Position numbers and translations under genes: made by a program
Shown: positions 35,158 through 44,202 of the stretch, piece by piece
How the letters are laid out: each line of letters opens with the position of its first letter
Position numbering within the stretch: the stretch's first letter is position 1
The notes under the pieces: model-generated
What the model was told of the DNA's origin: nothing
Database searches by the model: none
What the model saw: the letters and a program-made list of their open reading frames with translations, nothing else
NCBI GenBank assembly: GCA_934394985.1
Contig: CAKRRF010000010.1
Coordinates: 1 to 64,000 of the forward strand
DNA: 64,000 bases
Origin: an uncultured Marvinbryantia sp.
Lineage (GTDB): Bacteria; Bacillota; Clostridia; Lachnospirales; Lachnospiraceae
Direction: 5' to 3'

Positions 35158-36216
35158 TTATTGTTTTTCCGCTTTTTCTTTCTGCTTTAATGTTTTCTCC
35201 ATATCAGCTAATGCCTCATTCATCTCCTGATTGTTCACTTCATACATCTGAAGCCATTTTTTGCAATATTGTATGACCGGAATCATCCATGTCAACATTT
35301 CTTTATCTGGATTTTGATTTGTATCCAGATAAGTAGCCATTAGCAAATAATATGCCGCCTGAAAATAACTTCTTCTCTCTGAATGTCCTTCTTCTTTCTC
35401 GAGAATGTATTCTGCAATTTTTATCGTTTTTTTCAAACGCCCTTCTGTTAAAGACAATATCATCTCTGCTGTCAATGCATAAATGTCTTCAAATTCATTG
35501 ATTAACTGTTTTATTACCGCTCTTGCCTCATCATATTGCTTACTCTCTGTTAGGCATACCATTTTGGTTCTCAATGTTTCCTGCGGTATCAGCTCCATAT
35601 AAGCTGGATTATTTTCGATTAATTCAAGTACTTCTTTTTTCTTTCCCTGCTGGTACAGATACGTCTTTCTGTCATGCAAATAAACAGGATAGCGTCCAAA
35701 CTTCTGCTCCAGTTTTTTCATGTAATTCTCACATTCCTGATACTGTTTCTGTTCTATCAGAATTCTGGTTTGCAGACGATGTCCCTGATAATTATCCGGA
35801 TATTCTTTTATCATGGTTTTTGCAACTTTTTCTGCACGAAGGAATTTCTCATTTTCTAAATAAAATTTTCCAAGCATAGTCTGACAAGTCCATTTCCGCT
35901 CTTTGGTATCTGCCCTCTTCAATGCTTCTCTATATAATTTTTCCGATTCTTCCTGTTGACCCGTTTGCTTTTTTACGCCTGCAAGATTCAGATATGTCGT
36001 ATATCTGTCATATCCATTGTCCAAAGCTTTTTGCAGATAAAAAATAGATGCTTCTATCTCCTGTAAATAAATACATATGACACCTGCATCAGCCGCTGCT
36101 CTGCCATTGTCTGGTTCATCCTGTAATATTTTTTTTAATAACTTCGATGCTTCTGGATAATTTTCTTCTTGTATTAACTTTTCTGCAACTTCTATCTCTT
36201 TCACATTGTTTTCCAT
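35158..36216 (-). CDS. TPR-repeat protein
   Basis: A 352-residue soluble protein without signal peptide. It consists of helical tetratricopeptide-like repeats; clear units include EASKLLKKILQDEPDNGRAA near 20, ASIFYLQKALDNGYDRYTTY near 56 and EKLYREALKRAD near 92. It sits six bases after the probable T7SS substrate gene and just before the first kinase, so it may connect secretion with kinase signalling, as a chaperone or adaptor. That role is inferred only from position. Start follows GGAG. Confidence 0.82.
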   Translation of the reverse strand: MENNVKEIEVAEKLIQEENYPEASKLLKKILQDEPDNGRAAADAGVICIYLQEIEASIFYLQKALDNGYDRYTTYLNLAGVKKQTGQQEESEKLYREALKRADTKERKWTCQTMLGKFYLENEKFLRAEKVAKTMIKEYPDNYQGHRLQTRILIEQKQYQECENYMKKLEQKFGRYPVYLHDRKTYLYQQGKKKEVLELIENNPAYMELIPQETLRTKMVCLTESKQYDEARAVIKQLINEFEDIYALTAEMILSLTEGRLKKTIKIAEYILEKEEGHSERRSYFQAAYYLLMATYLDTNQNPDKEMLTWMIPVIQYCKKWLQMYEVNNQEMNEALADMEKTLKQKEKAEKQ

Positions 36217-36222
36217 TTTTCA

Positions 36223-37536
36223 TTACTCCAGCCCGCAAAAATATATTGTATTCCCAAGTTCATTAAAAAAATCCTGTGCTTTATTAGCTACAGATGGATA
36301 TTCCTCGGTAAATTCTGTTACTTTATCACTTACTGATATTACCTTACCAGCTTTCGTCTGATTTATTGCAGACTCTACCGTATTATTTTCTCTACTGTCG
36401 CCAAATACATCTTCCCCAAATCCTTCTGCTAATTCGTATGCACTTTTTATATTACTTATTTTTTTCCCTTCATTTTCCATTTGGCTGTATACTTCGTTGA
36501 ATTTTTTCCAATCATTCATAGTTCCTTTATAACTCTTATGGTACTCTTCCCATGTCATTCCTTCTTTTTCGCCAAATTCAAATCCCAATAATTTTTTTGT
36601 CTCACTGGCATCTTTTACACTCTTAGGTTTACTGATATCAGTAACCCAATCTATTCCTGTATCGACAATTTTATAGCCTCCATTTGCAACATCAAAGCTC
36701 TTTGCGAAAATAGTAAGCCCTTTATATAATATACTATTTGGATCTTTTTCTGATTCTTTTTCAAAATAATCTGTCAATCCATCTAATTCCGAATTTTCTT
36801 TTGATACTTTATAAGCTTCATATCGTGCTTCTTCCCATCCAATAGCTCCCGCGCCTAGTCCTATTAATGCGAATCCCGTTGCAGTTGTCGATTCCATAAC
36901 TGCAAATGAATGATTCAATATATCCCATGTTTGGGATCCCCATTCTGCCCATAATCCAACTGGTCCTCTGGCAAGAAGACTTGCTCCCAATACTCCTGGT
37001 AACACTGCTATATCAACTAAAACAGACAGACAATCACTAATCATTTCTTTTGCCTGCTCTTTTGCCAATGATGCTAATAATCTTGTTTCTTCTTTATTCT
37101 GAAACTCAGTCAACACACTATTCACATTTTTCAAATCTGCTTTCAATTCTTTTCCGATTTTTTGAATCGTCGCTGCATCAGCTGATACAAATCCGGTTCC
37201 AATACCATCAGCTACTTTTCGCATGTTTTTTGCAATAATCTGAAGCTTTTCGTTTACTTCTTTCAACTGTCCTTCAACATAATATTCTTCTCCATAGACA
37301 CTTTCAAATATATTTTCAATCTCAATACTTTTCATATTATTCATATCTAAAACTGCCTTATGGTATTCTTCTACATTACTCATGTCTTCTTTCAGACTTA
37401 ATAAACCTGCCCATTTTTGTATATTAAAACTTAAATCTCCAATCCAATCTGTGAACCAGCACCAGTCATTTGCTTCAATATCTGATATTTGAGAAATTAA
37501 TTTTTCTTTTGCCTCATCTGTAAAATCTCTGACCAT
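36223..37536 (-). CDS. Probable large type VII secretion substrate
   Basis: A 437-residue protein without signal peptide. The first 150 residues are helical, like WXG/LXG-type targeting regions. Two hydrophobic stretches follow at about 168-200 (VLVDIAVLPGVLGASLLARG) and 220-238 (GFALIGLGAGAIGW). The rest is charged and helical, ending in YFCGLE. It lies after three small helical genes and before the TPR gene, the usual place for an effector. No toxin family was recognised and no dedicated immunity gene is evident. Start follows GAGGATAG. Confidence 0.6.
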   Translation of the reverse strand: MVRDFTDEAKEKLISQISDIEANDWCWFTDWIGDLSFNIQKWAGLLSLKEDMSNVEEYHKAVLDMNNMKSIEIENIFESVYGEEYYVEGQLKEVNEKLQIIAKNMRKVADGIGTGFVSADAATIQKIGKELKADLKNVNSVLTEFQNKEETRLLASLAKEQAKEMISDCLSVLVDIAVLPGVLGASLLARGPVGLWAEWGSQTWDILNHSFAVMESTTATGFALIGLGAGAIGWEEARYEAYKVSKENSELDGLTDYFEKESEKDPNSILYKGLTIFAKSFDVANGGYKIVDTGIDWVTDISKPKSVKDASETKKLLGFEFGEKEGMTWEEYHKSYKGTMNDWKKFNEVYSQMENEGKKISNIKSAYELAEGFGEDVFGDSRENNTVESAINQTKAGKVISVSDKVTEFTEEYPSVANKAQDFFNELGNTIYFCGLE

Positions 37537-37584
37537 AACTCTATCCTCAACACTCTGCCTTCTGCTCGCTATCGCAACTCATTT

Positions 37585-37869
37585 TCATTTACCAGCAAGT
37601 CCTCTTGCCTGATTTTCATCTGATGCATCATACAAACCAGATATTTTTCCAAGATAATTACTTGTATTACTCAACAATGCCATCAGACTATCTGCTGCCT
37701 GCTGAATGGAATTACTTATTTCTTCTAATTCATCTACTACAGGACCTTTTCCTATAGAAGCATTTTCATTCTTTTTTGTTTTTATACTCTGACAGGCAGT
37801 TATCAATTTATCTATGTCACTCTTCTTATTCCTTATTTTTTCTGTATCTACCTTAAACTGTTCACCCAT
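37585..37869 (-). CDS. Small helical protein of the T7SS locus
   Basis: A 94-residue protein predicted to be two helices with a turn (KKSDIDKLITACQSIKTKK ... VVDELEEISNSIQQAADSLM), the size and shape of ESAT-6/WXG100-superfamily partners, though no W-x-G is present. It precedes the large substrate gene by 48 bases, where LXG systems place their small targeting partners. Start follows AGGAG. Confidence 0.65.
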   Translation of the reverse strand: MGEQFKVDTEKIRNKKSDIDKLITACQSIKTKKNENASIGKGPVVDELEEISNSIQQAADSLMALLSNTSNYLGKISGLYDASDENQARGLAGK

Positions 37870-37878
37870 TTTTCACTC

Positions 37879-38166
37879 CTAACCATACAAATCCTTATCT
37901 ATCTCATCTATTTTCTGCAGGTAACTGTCACAAAATACATTCATTTGTCTTGAAACATTTTCTAAGTCTCCTGTACTGTACAGATTTTCCAAATAAGTTG
38001 CAAATGCTTCCAGCGCCTCTGCTGTTTTTCCAAGTTCCACTCCACTTTGACATAATTCCGTTATAATATTTTTAAATCTATATATAATATTTCCCATTAC
38101 ATTAATCTGATTAGAAATACTTTTTTTCTTACTTTCTACGTATTCATCATGTATGATAAGATCCAT
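37879..38166 (-). CDS. Small helical protein of the T7SS locus
   Basis: A 95-residue, two-helix protein (KKSISNQINVMGNIIYRFKN ... ALEAFATYLENLYSTG) resembling LXG-associated small partners. It ends in EIDKDLYG. Start has AGGGGGGAGAG. It is 12 bases from its upstream neighbour and 9 from the next, so tightly co-transcribed. The exact family is not recognised. Confidence 0.62.
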   Translation of the reverse strand: MDLIIHDEYVESKKKSISNQINVMGNIIYRFKNIITELCQSGVELGKTAEALEAFATYLENLYSTGDLENVSRQMNVFCDSYLQKIDEIDKDLYG

Positions 38167-38177
38167 CTCTCTCCCCC

Positions 38178-38618
38178 CTAGCTTTCCTGTTTTGCTGCTT
38201 CTGCCTGTTGTCTTTCATACTCGGCTTTCTGTGTTTGCAGGGTTGATATCGTATTGTAACAGTTGTTAATGGATGCCTGTTTTTCTTGTATTTCCCTCTG
38301 AAATTCTTCGATTTTCTGTACTATTTTATTCTGTGCACTGTCAAGGCTGCTGATAGCCCTGGAATATTCACTTCCCTGTACTACCTGTAATAAATCAGAA
38401 AAGAAGGTGTTCTTTACCACACTTCTGATCAAAGATCCCCATCCACCAATTCGATTGGCAGTACTTGATGCACTGCCGGATACCTTATTCTGAAATTCTG
38501 CAAACTGACCTGTAAGATTATCTAATTCTGTGATCTTCTCCTGCAGTTGTCCTATCTCATTTTCCAGATTTGCAATCATTGCTCTCTGCGATGAAATCAT
38601 CCCATCAAAATCTGCCAT
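38178..38618 (-). CDS. Coiled-coil protein of the T7SS locus (YwqH/DUF5082-like)
   Basis: A 146-residue protein made of two long coiled-coil helices (MIANLENEIGQLQEKITELD and QNKIVQKIEEFQREIQEKQA) around a central glycine/serine turn (SASSTANRIGGWGSL). This layout resembles the YwqH/DUF5082 proteins found beside LXG toxins in Firmicutes type VII loci. Likely forms a complex with the two small helical proteins downstream. Start follows AAGAGG. Confidence 0.65.
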   Translation of the reverse strand: MADFDGMISSQRAMIANLENEIGQLQEKITELDNLTGQFAEFQNKVSGSASSTANRIGGWGSLIRSVVKNTFFSDLLQVVQGSEYSRAISSLDSAQNKIVQKIEEFQREIQEKQASINNCYNTISTLQTQKAEYERQQAEAAKQES

Positions 38619-38737
38619 ACTGTTTTCCTCTTTTTCTTAAAATAACTTCGACATTCTTGCCGGAGGCACGCTCTATTAGTATCTAGACTTTTTCTTCCGC
38701 ATGCCTCCGCAATTCTGTCAACTTTCATCAACTGCCT

Positions 38738-39031
38738 TTAACCTGCAATATTTCCTGCAGTACCAGCATCTTCTTCCTTGCGCTTATCCACATACGTTTT
38801 AAGGAAATCTGAAATACTCTGTAATGCTTCTCCGGCTTTTTCCAGAGCCCCTTTGTATTCAGATTCATAACGCTCAATAAATGCATTGGAAGTCTCATTT
38901 TTAAATCCCGCCTGCATTTCTGCATTTGTATTTGTCAGAGTCTGTACCACATTGGCTAATGCTTCTGCCTGTGAATGGTATGTGTTACTCGCCTTCATCA
39001 CCACATCATAATCAATATAGTTTTCTGCCAT
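38738..39031 (-). CDS. WXG100-family protein
   Basis: A 97-residue ESAT-6-like protein. Two helices are separated by a turn in which the usual W-x-G is F-K-N (QAGFKNETSNAFIERYE). The C-terminal helix carries an EYKGALEKAGEALQSISDFL pattern. Such proteins are secreted as dimers and guide substrates to EssC. The start at 39031 follows AGGAGGTGAACA; the upstream in-frame GTG lies within that site. Strongly similar in pattern to the next gene upstream. Confidence 0.82.
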   Translation of the reverse strand: MAENYIDYDVVMKASNTYHSQAEALANVVQTLTNTNAEMQAGFKNETSNAFIERYESEYKGALEKAGEALQSISDFLKTYVDKRKEEDAGTAGNIAG

Positions 39032-39095
39032 CTTGTTCACCTCCTTTATTCTGTAGTATCTATCTCAAGTTTCATGAGATCTATATAATTTCCTC

Positions 39096-39404
39096 TTACT
39101 CATTAATCTCTCTAGTAGTACGTAGTGGTTCGGTAACACCCCAAATCTGTTCTTCATAATAGTCATTCAGGAAATCTGACATAGATCGTAATGCTTCTTC
39201 CGCTTTTTCTAGAGCAGGTCGGTGTTCTACCTCATACTTTTCTATGAATGCACATACTTTTTCATTTTGATCTTTCCAACGAATCCCTTCTAATAATTCT
39301 AAATTCATATGTGATATTGTCATTACTAAAGCTGCTAATGCCTCCGCCTGCAAATCATAAGTCCATTTCTCATGTAATATTTCTTCCAAATCAACATCTT
39401 TCAT
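39096..39404 (-). CDS. WXG100-like protein overlapping essC
   Basis: A 102-residue helical-hairpin protein. The turn reads LLEGIRWKDQNEKVCAFIEK, in the place of the WXG loop, and the second helix (HRPALEKAEEALRSMSDFLN) matches that of the 38738 protein, so they are paralogues and may pair. Its ATG overlaps the stop codon of the EssC gene as ATGA, indicating tight coupling with the secretion ATPase. Confidence 0.78.
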   Translation of the reverse strand: MKDVDLEEILHEKWTYDLQAEALAALVMTISHMNLELLEGIRWKDQNEKVCAFIEKYEVEHRPALEKAEEALRSMSDFLNDYYEEQIWGVTEPLRTTREINE

Positions 39405-42400
39405 CTTTTTCTATTCACCAATTTCAGTTTCCTTATCTGACCACCTTGAATGAGGTATGCCTCCCCCTCTTCCAGTGGTTTCTTGAAGCTGTTCTGCTGT
39501 GTGAATGTCAGATCAGTAATCTTTACCCCACTTACGTCTTCAAATACCAGGAACTGTTTTTTCTCTTTTAACATTTTTAATGGTTCCGGTGCGGAGAATG
39601 AAATCTGTGCATTTTCCAAGTTGCTGTACAGAATCAGCAGTTTCATGCCTTTGTATTTGCTAAACAGTTCTTTGTATTTGCTAAGCAGTTCTTTGTCTTC
39701 CTGTATCTTTGCCGGAGCGTCATTGTTCTGTATCAGGAATACATATGGCATTGCATCTTCTATAGCATTCATTCCAGATTCTGTTACTTTCTGGTATCGT
39801 TCTTCCATCTTCTCATGGAGTTCTTCTAGCATTTCTCCCAGATTAGAAACATCTCTGCTATACAGTTCTGTCTGAAGATCCTCTCTGGTATATTCCAGAT
39901 TTCCCATGGCATCATCCATAACGTATATCTCTGCTCCAATATGAGACAGCTGATGGAACAGCAGTTTGACAAAGGCAGATTTTCCGAATTCTTCTCTTCC
40001 GGCAATTCCCAATACTTCCTGGGATGTAAAAGAAAGTGTCGCAGCGGATATGGATGCATAATCCACACCTAGAACTGCCTGCGAACTGTTGCATTGTACA
40101 TGGAACTGTTCTTTCAGGATCTTTCCTGTGACTACATCCGGCACTACCGGAATCGGTACTGCATAGCTGTCTGGACATTCTGCATTTCGTTTTTGTACAA
40201 ATGCCTGAATCTGGTTGATTCGGTCGATCTCTTTTTCTCCGTCGAATGCCAGGTAAGTCTGTGCTTCATGAATAGTCTTTTCTTTTTCCATCAGGCAGCG
40301 TCCCGGAATACCCTGTGGCTGCATTCGGAATCCACCAAGTAGCGTATGATATTCCGTATTGTCATTGCAGTACAATGCAATTCTATTTCCAAAATTGGAC
40401 AGATATTTGTATCCAATTCCGGCAGTCTGGTTATTGGCGATGACAAAAGAGATTCCTACTGCGAGCCCATCACGGCAAAGTGGAAGCAGACTGTCATTTT
40501 CCATGAGATAGAGTTCCTTCATAACTGTCAGGTTATCCACTAAGACAACAATCTGTGGCATACCCTGCAGTCCTGCTTCCAAATAAGAGGCATACGATCC
40601 TACACCTGCTTTTGCCAGCTGTTCTTTTCGTGTCTTCATTTCCTGATTTAACAGCTTGAAGAAGTTCTTCAGTTTCTCATCTTCCGATGCACAAATCACA
40701 CCACCTACATGGTGCAGATCTTCGAAGTTCCGGAAAATCATAGAACCAAAGTCCAGAATATACATCTGCAGTTCTTCTGGTCGATATTGTTCTGCCAGTC
40801 CTTTTGCAATTACCTGCAGAAGATTGGTCTTTCCGAACTGAGCTGAACCTATGATCATTGTATTTTCCGTAGTGACATTCAGATAAAATTCTCCCTGATA
40901 CTGTCTGCCTGGATCATCATAGATACCAAGTGGTACCGTCAGCCCTGTAGTACGGTCTGTATTTTCTTTTAAATCTCTTAATGCTATCTTTTCTGCCAGT
41001 GTTGGCAGGCAGATATACGGCAATTGCTTTAAATGACTCTTTTCACAAAAATCTGCAATATAATTCACTACGCTGGTAAGCTGATTTTCTGATCCTTGTT
41101 CTGACTTTTGTGGTGACTGCTTATAAACAACAGTTCTCTTTCCAGAAAGGCTGACTCTGGAAATCTGAAAACTGTTTGTTTTCCCAGACACATGTCCACC
41201 TGCAGGTGCTCCACTGTAAGCAGACTGGAATAATTCGAATATCTCATTATTTCCCACCTGCAGATATGCCCGTCCTGGTTCCCGGATCTCTGCCGCCAGT
41301 GGGGTTTTTAATACTTCATTACTGTCTGCCTGGGTCTGCACTTTCAGACACAGCTTAAATCTGGAATTGGACCAGATCTGCGGATCCACTACACCACTTG
41401 GCTTCTGTGTTGCCAGAATCAGATGTACCCCAAGGCTTCGTCCGATACGGGCTGCACTGACCAATTCTTTCATAAAATCTGGCTGCTCTCTTTTCAGTTC
41501 AGCGAACTCATCGACTATAATGATCAAATGTGGAAGCGGAACCTCTGTTTTTCCCTGACGACTTAACCGGATATAGGCATCAATATGATTAACATCATAC
41601 TGTGCGAACAGTTCCTGTCTCTTTTTCAGTTCTGCCCGAATGGACTGCAGAGAACGTTCGATCTCTCTTCCGTCAATATTCGTAATAGATCCTATCAGAT
41701 GAGGCAGGTTCTTAAACTGGTTCACCATACCGCCGCCCTTAAAGTCAATAATCACAAATGACACTTCATAAGGATGATAGGACAATGCCATGGATAAAAT
41801 ATAACTCTGCAAGATCTCACTTTTTCCAGATCCTGTGGTACCAGCCACCAGACCATGAGGGCCGTGTGCTTTTTCATTTAAGTCCAGATAAACCAGTTCA
41901 TTTTTGGCATTTATACCCAGAGGTGCTGCCATCGTCCGGGCTACCTGCGCCCTGGTCCATCGTTCTCCAAGATTGATCTCTTCCGGACTGCCAATATTCA
42001 ACATTTCAAAGAAAGTAATACTCTTTGTCAGGCTGCTCTCCAGACTGACTTCTTCACAGTAGATTGGTGCCATCTTGTGAATGGCTGTTCCGATTTCCTT
42101 ATCTGCAATGGAATAGATGGAAAACTGCTCGGTGTTCATGCCATCTTCTGCATCAATTTTGATACCGCTGTATCCATCATCCAGCTTCACAATCTGTGTG
42201 CATCCTGCCGGAATCTGTTCTTCAAATTCAGAAAAGAAAATGAAATGGATTCCTTTTTCATCTGCAGTATCCACCAGCTGGAACAGCGGATGTCTCTGCA
42301 TCTCTTCATCCTGATAAACAAATACGATCAATGCCGGTGTTTTACGTTCTTTCCCTCTGACAGATAATTCTTTATACAGATACTCGTACATGGCATTTCT

Positions 42401-43930
42401 ACTTTCGGTGTCGCAGATGATATTTCTTCGATTTAATACCCGGTTCTGTATATGCGGAAGGAAACGAACCCAGCTAAACTTGTCTTTATCTTCTTCTGCG
42501 ATGCAGTACAGCATCTTCACATCATCATAAGAATGTCGTACAGACAGATCCAGTGTCATGATCTTCAGCATGTTATACAACTGAAATCTCTTGCCCACGA
42601 TACCTGTCATACCTTTCTTTTTCAGATCCAGTGTGATTGGAACTTTCTGAATATTTTCGTATTCTGCTGCCACTTCTCCCGGCAGTTGCATCAAACTGTC
42701 TGGCAGTTCCACCCGTTCCTGTTCTTTGAAATCTATTTGCTTCATGGACTTTTTCTCACCAATACCCAGATAAATTTCCAGGAAATCTTTATCTTCCGGT
42801 GTACGTTCAAACAGTTCCTTACGGAATTCTTTCACCATCTGCAGATCTTTTTCTACGGAATAGTACTGGTGTTCCAGATAATTCACTTCTTCTGCTCTTT
42901 TTTCTTCGATTTCTTTCTTCTTGTCTTCTATGTACCGCTGATAAACGTCAATGCGATTCTGTACTTTTTTCTTATATTCTTTCCGTTCAGATACAATATT
43001 CATAATGGAAGTCAGAATTCCTACGCCCATTGTTCCGGCACTCATAATCATCATCGTCATACCAGACGTACTGATGATGCTACGCAAAACAACAGTCACG
43101 CCCAACATTGCTACTGCCGGAAACAGCTGCATGACAATATTTCCTCTTGGCTCCTGTATGACCGCCGGCGGATCTAAGATCTTGATTTTTTCTTCATCTG
43201 CAACCATGCGAATTCTCGCACACCGGTTGAATTTCGGATATTCATTGTGATCCAGTCCCTCTGGTATATCTCGATAACTCACTCCTGAAATATGGACAAA
43301 ATCTGTACTGTCTGTATAAAGAAATCCCTTATTATAACAGTACTCATACGTTCCAATTGTGATAAAATCCATATCTTGAAGCCGATGCACACTTTGTACA
43401 CTATTTCCATTTAACAGAACATTATTATTCTGTGACAGTTCTACGGATACATAGCAGACACTTTGCTGTTGCGAAAGAAAAATCTGTGTTCTTTTTCCAC
43501 AACCTTTTAATAACTGAATCTGGCACTCAGCAGTTCCGCCTATACGGAAGTTTCCGGTTTCCTGAATGGATATTCTTCTGTCAAACTGTTTCTGTTTTTC
43601 TATATTAGCCAACAGACACATGGTTAATATCTCGCGCCCATTCCCTTTGTATAACACTTTTCTTTCTATATTGGGAAATACAGGTCCTGTTTGTATTCTT
43701 CTTTTATCACTGTCTATGATGCAAATATTACTCTCACACTCTATATTCCATTCATCACCTGTTCTTTTCATACAGAACATGAATGGTTCTTCAAACGAAC
43801 TTTCCTTTAACCGTACATCCGCAATGGATGACGTACCTACTGTAAACACCTGACACCCCTGTGAAATTCTTACTTCTCGATATATCTTGTGTGCCGTAAT
43901 GATCAGTTTGAATTGCTGTTTATTGTCCAT
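39401..43930 (-). CDS. essC: Type VII secretion ATPase EssC (FtsK/SpoIIIE family)
   Basis: A 1509-residue motor of the Firmicutes type VII system. Residues 1-230 resemble the tandem FHA-type domains of EssC (VGTSSIADVRLKESSF, then FRIGGTAECQIQL). Two membrane segments lie near 270-310. Three FtsK-like ATPase domains follow, with Walker A GTTGSGKSE near 697, GSAQFGKTN near 1028 and GREEFGKSA near 1311; the first also has Walker B LIIIVDEFAEL. The start at 43930 follows GAGGGAAAG and lies 17 bases after the EsaB-like gene. It should drive WXG100 proteins and substrates across the membrane. Confidence 0.96.
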   Translation of the reverse strand: MDNKQQFKLIITAHKIYREVRISQGCQVFTVGTSSIADVRLKESSFEEPFMFCMKRTGDEWNIECESNICIIDSDKRRIQTGPVFPNIERKVLYKGNGREILTMCLLANIEKQKQFDRRISIQETGNFRIGGTAECQIQLLKGCGKRTQIFLSQQQSVCYVSVELSQNNNVLLNGNSVQSVHRLQDMDFITIGTYEYCYNKGFLYTDSTDFVHISGVSYRDIPEGLDHNEYPKFNRCARIRMVADEEKIKILDPPAVIQEPRGNIVMQLFPAVAMLGVTVVLRSIISTSGMTMMIMSAGTMGVGILTSIMNIVSERKEYKKKVQNRIDVYQRYIEDKKKEIEEKRAEEVNYLEHQYYSVEKDLQMVKEFRKELFERTPEDKDFLEIYLGIGEKKSMKQIDFKEQERVELPDSLMQLPGEVAAEYENIQKVPITLDLKKKGMTGIVGKRFQLYNMLKIMTLDLSVRHSYDDVKMLYCIAEEDKDKFSWVRFLPHIQNRVLNRRNIICDTESRNAMYEYLYKELSVRGKERKTPALIVFVYQDEEMQRHPLFQLVDTADEKGIHFIFFSEFEEQIPAGCTQIVKLDDGYSGIKIDAEDGMNTEQFSIYSIADKEIGTAIHKMAPIYCEEVSLESSLTKSITFFEMLNIGSPEEINLGERWTRAQVARTMAAPLGINAKNELVYLDLNEKAHGPHGLVAGTTGSGKSEILQSYILSMALSYHPYEVSFVIIDFKGGGMVNQFKNLPHLIGSITNIDGREIERSLQSIRAELKKRQELFAQYDVNHIDAYIRLSRQGKTEVPLPHLIIIVDEFAELKREQPDFMKELVSAARIGRSLGVHLILATQKPSGVVDPQIWSNSRFKLCLKVQTQADSNEVLKTPLAAEIREPGRAYLQVGNNEIFELFQSAYSGAPAGGHVSGKTNSFQISRVSLSGKRTVVYKQSPQKSEQGSENQLTSVVNYIADFCEKSHLKQLPYICLPTLAEKIALRDLKENTDRTTGLTVPLGIYDDPGRQYQGEFYLNVTTENTMIIGSAQFGKTNLLQVIAKGLAEQYRPEELQMYILDFGSMIFRNFEDLHHVGGVICASEDEKLKNFFKLLNQEMKTRKEQLAKAGVGSYASYLEAGLQGMPQIVVLVDNLTVMKELYLMENDSLLPLCRDGLAVGISFVIANNQTAGIGYKYLSNFGNRIALYCNDNTEYHTLLGGFRMQPQGIPGRCLMEKEKTIHEAQTYLAFDGEKEIDRINQIQAFVQKRNAECPDSYAVPIPVVPDVVTGKILKEQFHVQCNSSQAVLGVDYASISAATLSFTSQEVLGIAGREEFGKSAFVKLLFHQLSHIGAEIYVMDDAMGNLEYTREDLQTELYSRDVSNLGEMLEELHEKMEERYQKVTESGMNAIEDAMPYVFLIQNNDAPAKIQEDKELLSKYKELFSKYKGMKLLILYSNLENAQISFSAPEPLKMLKEKKQFLVFEDVSGVKITDLTFTQQNSFKKPLEEGEAYLIQGGQIRKLKLVNRKR

Positions 43931-43947
43931 CACTTTCCCTCGCTGTT

Positions 43948-44202
43948 TTACTGATTCCAGATTCTTATTTCTGAACCTTCTCTGATTCCAAACTCTTTCA
44001 GCGTTTTCCCACCTCTGATCAGACATTTGGGTGAATCAGCCTTGAGATAGTATGTCTCTAACGTATTCTGACGCAACTCCAGTGAATAAATACTTGCGAT
44101 TGCCTGTATCAGTTCATTTGCAGTAATATTTAGTGGAATTTCCAGATCTTCTCTTATATTGCGTTCCGGTATGTATACCATAACTACTGCTGTGTCCTTC
44201 AT
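43948..44202 (-). CDS. esaB: EsaB/YukD-like ubiquitin-fold protein
   Basis: An 84-residue protein with the beta-grasp (ubiquitin-like) layout of YukD/EsaB: an N-terminal strand pair (AVVMVYIPERNIREDLEIPL), a helix (ANELIQAIASIYSL) and the closing FGIREGSEIRIWN. EsaB is a small cytoplasmic component or regulator of type VII secretion. It overlaps the phosphatase gene by four bases (ATGA) and precedes EssC by 17 bases, as in known loci. Confidence 0.88.
   Translation of the reverse strand: MKDTAVVMVYIPERNIREDLEIPLNITANELIQAIASIYSLELRQNTLETYYLKADSPKCLIRGGKTLKEFGIREGSEIRIWNQ

Noticed and set aside
38640-38737. Small RNA or riboswitch in the gap between WXG and coiled-coil genes
   Set aside because: The imperfect hairpin (GAGGCACGC...GCATGCCTCC) resembles an mRNA processing or attenuation stem, but nothing identifies a known class.
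42452-43177. Plus-strand frame of 241 codons inside essC
   Set aside because: Mirror image of the EssC coding strand; translation is Phe/Cys-rich without any family pattern.
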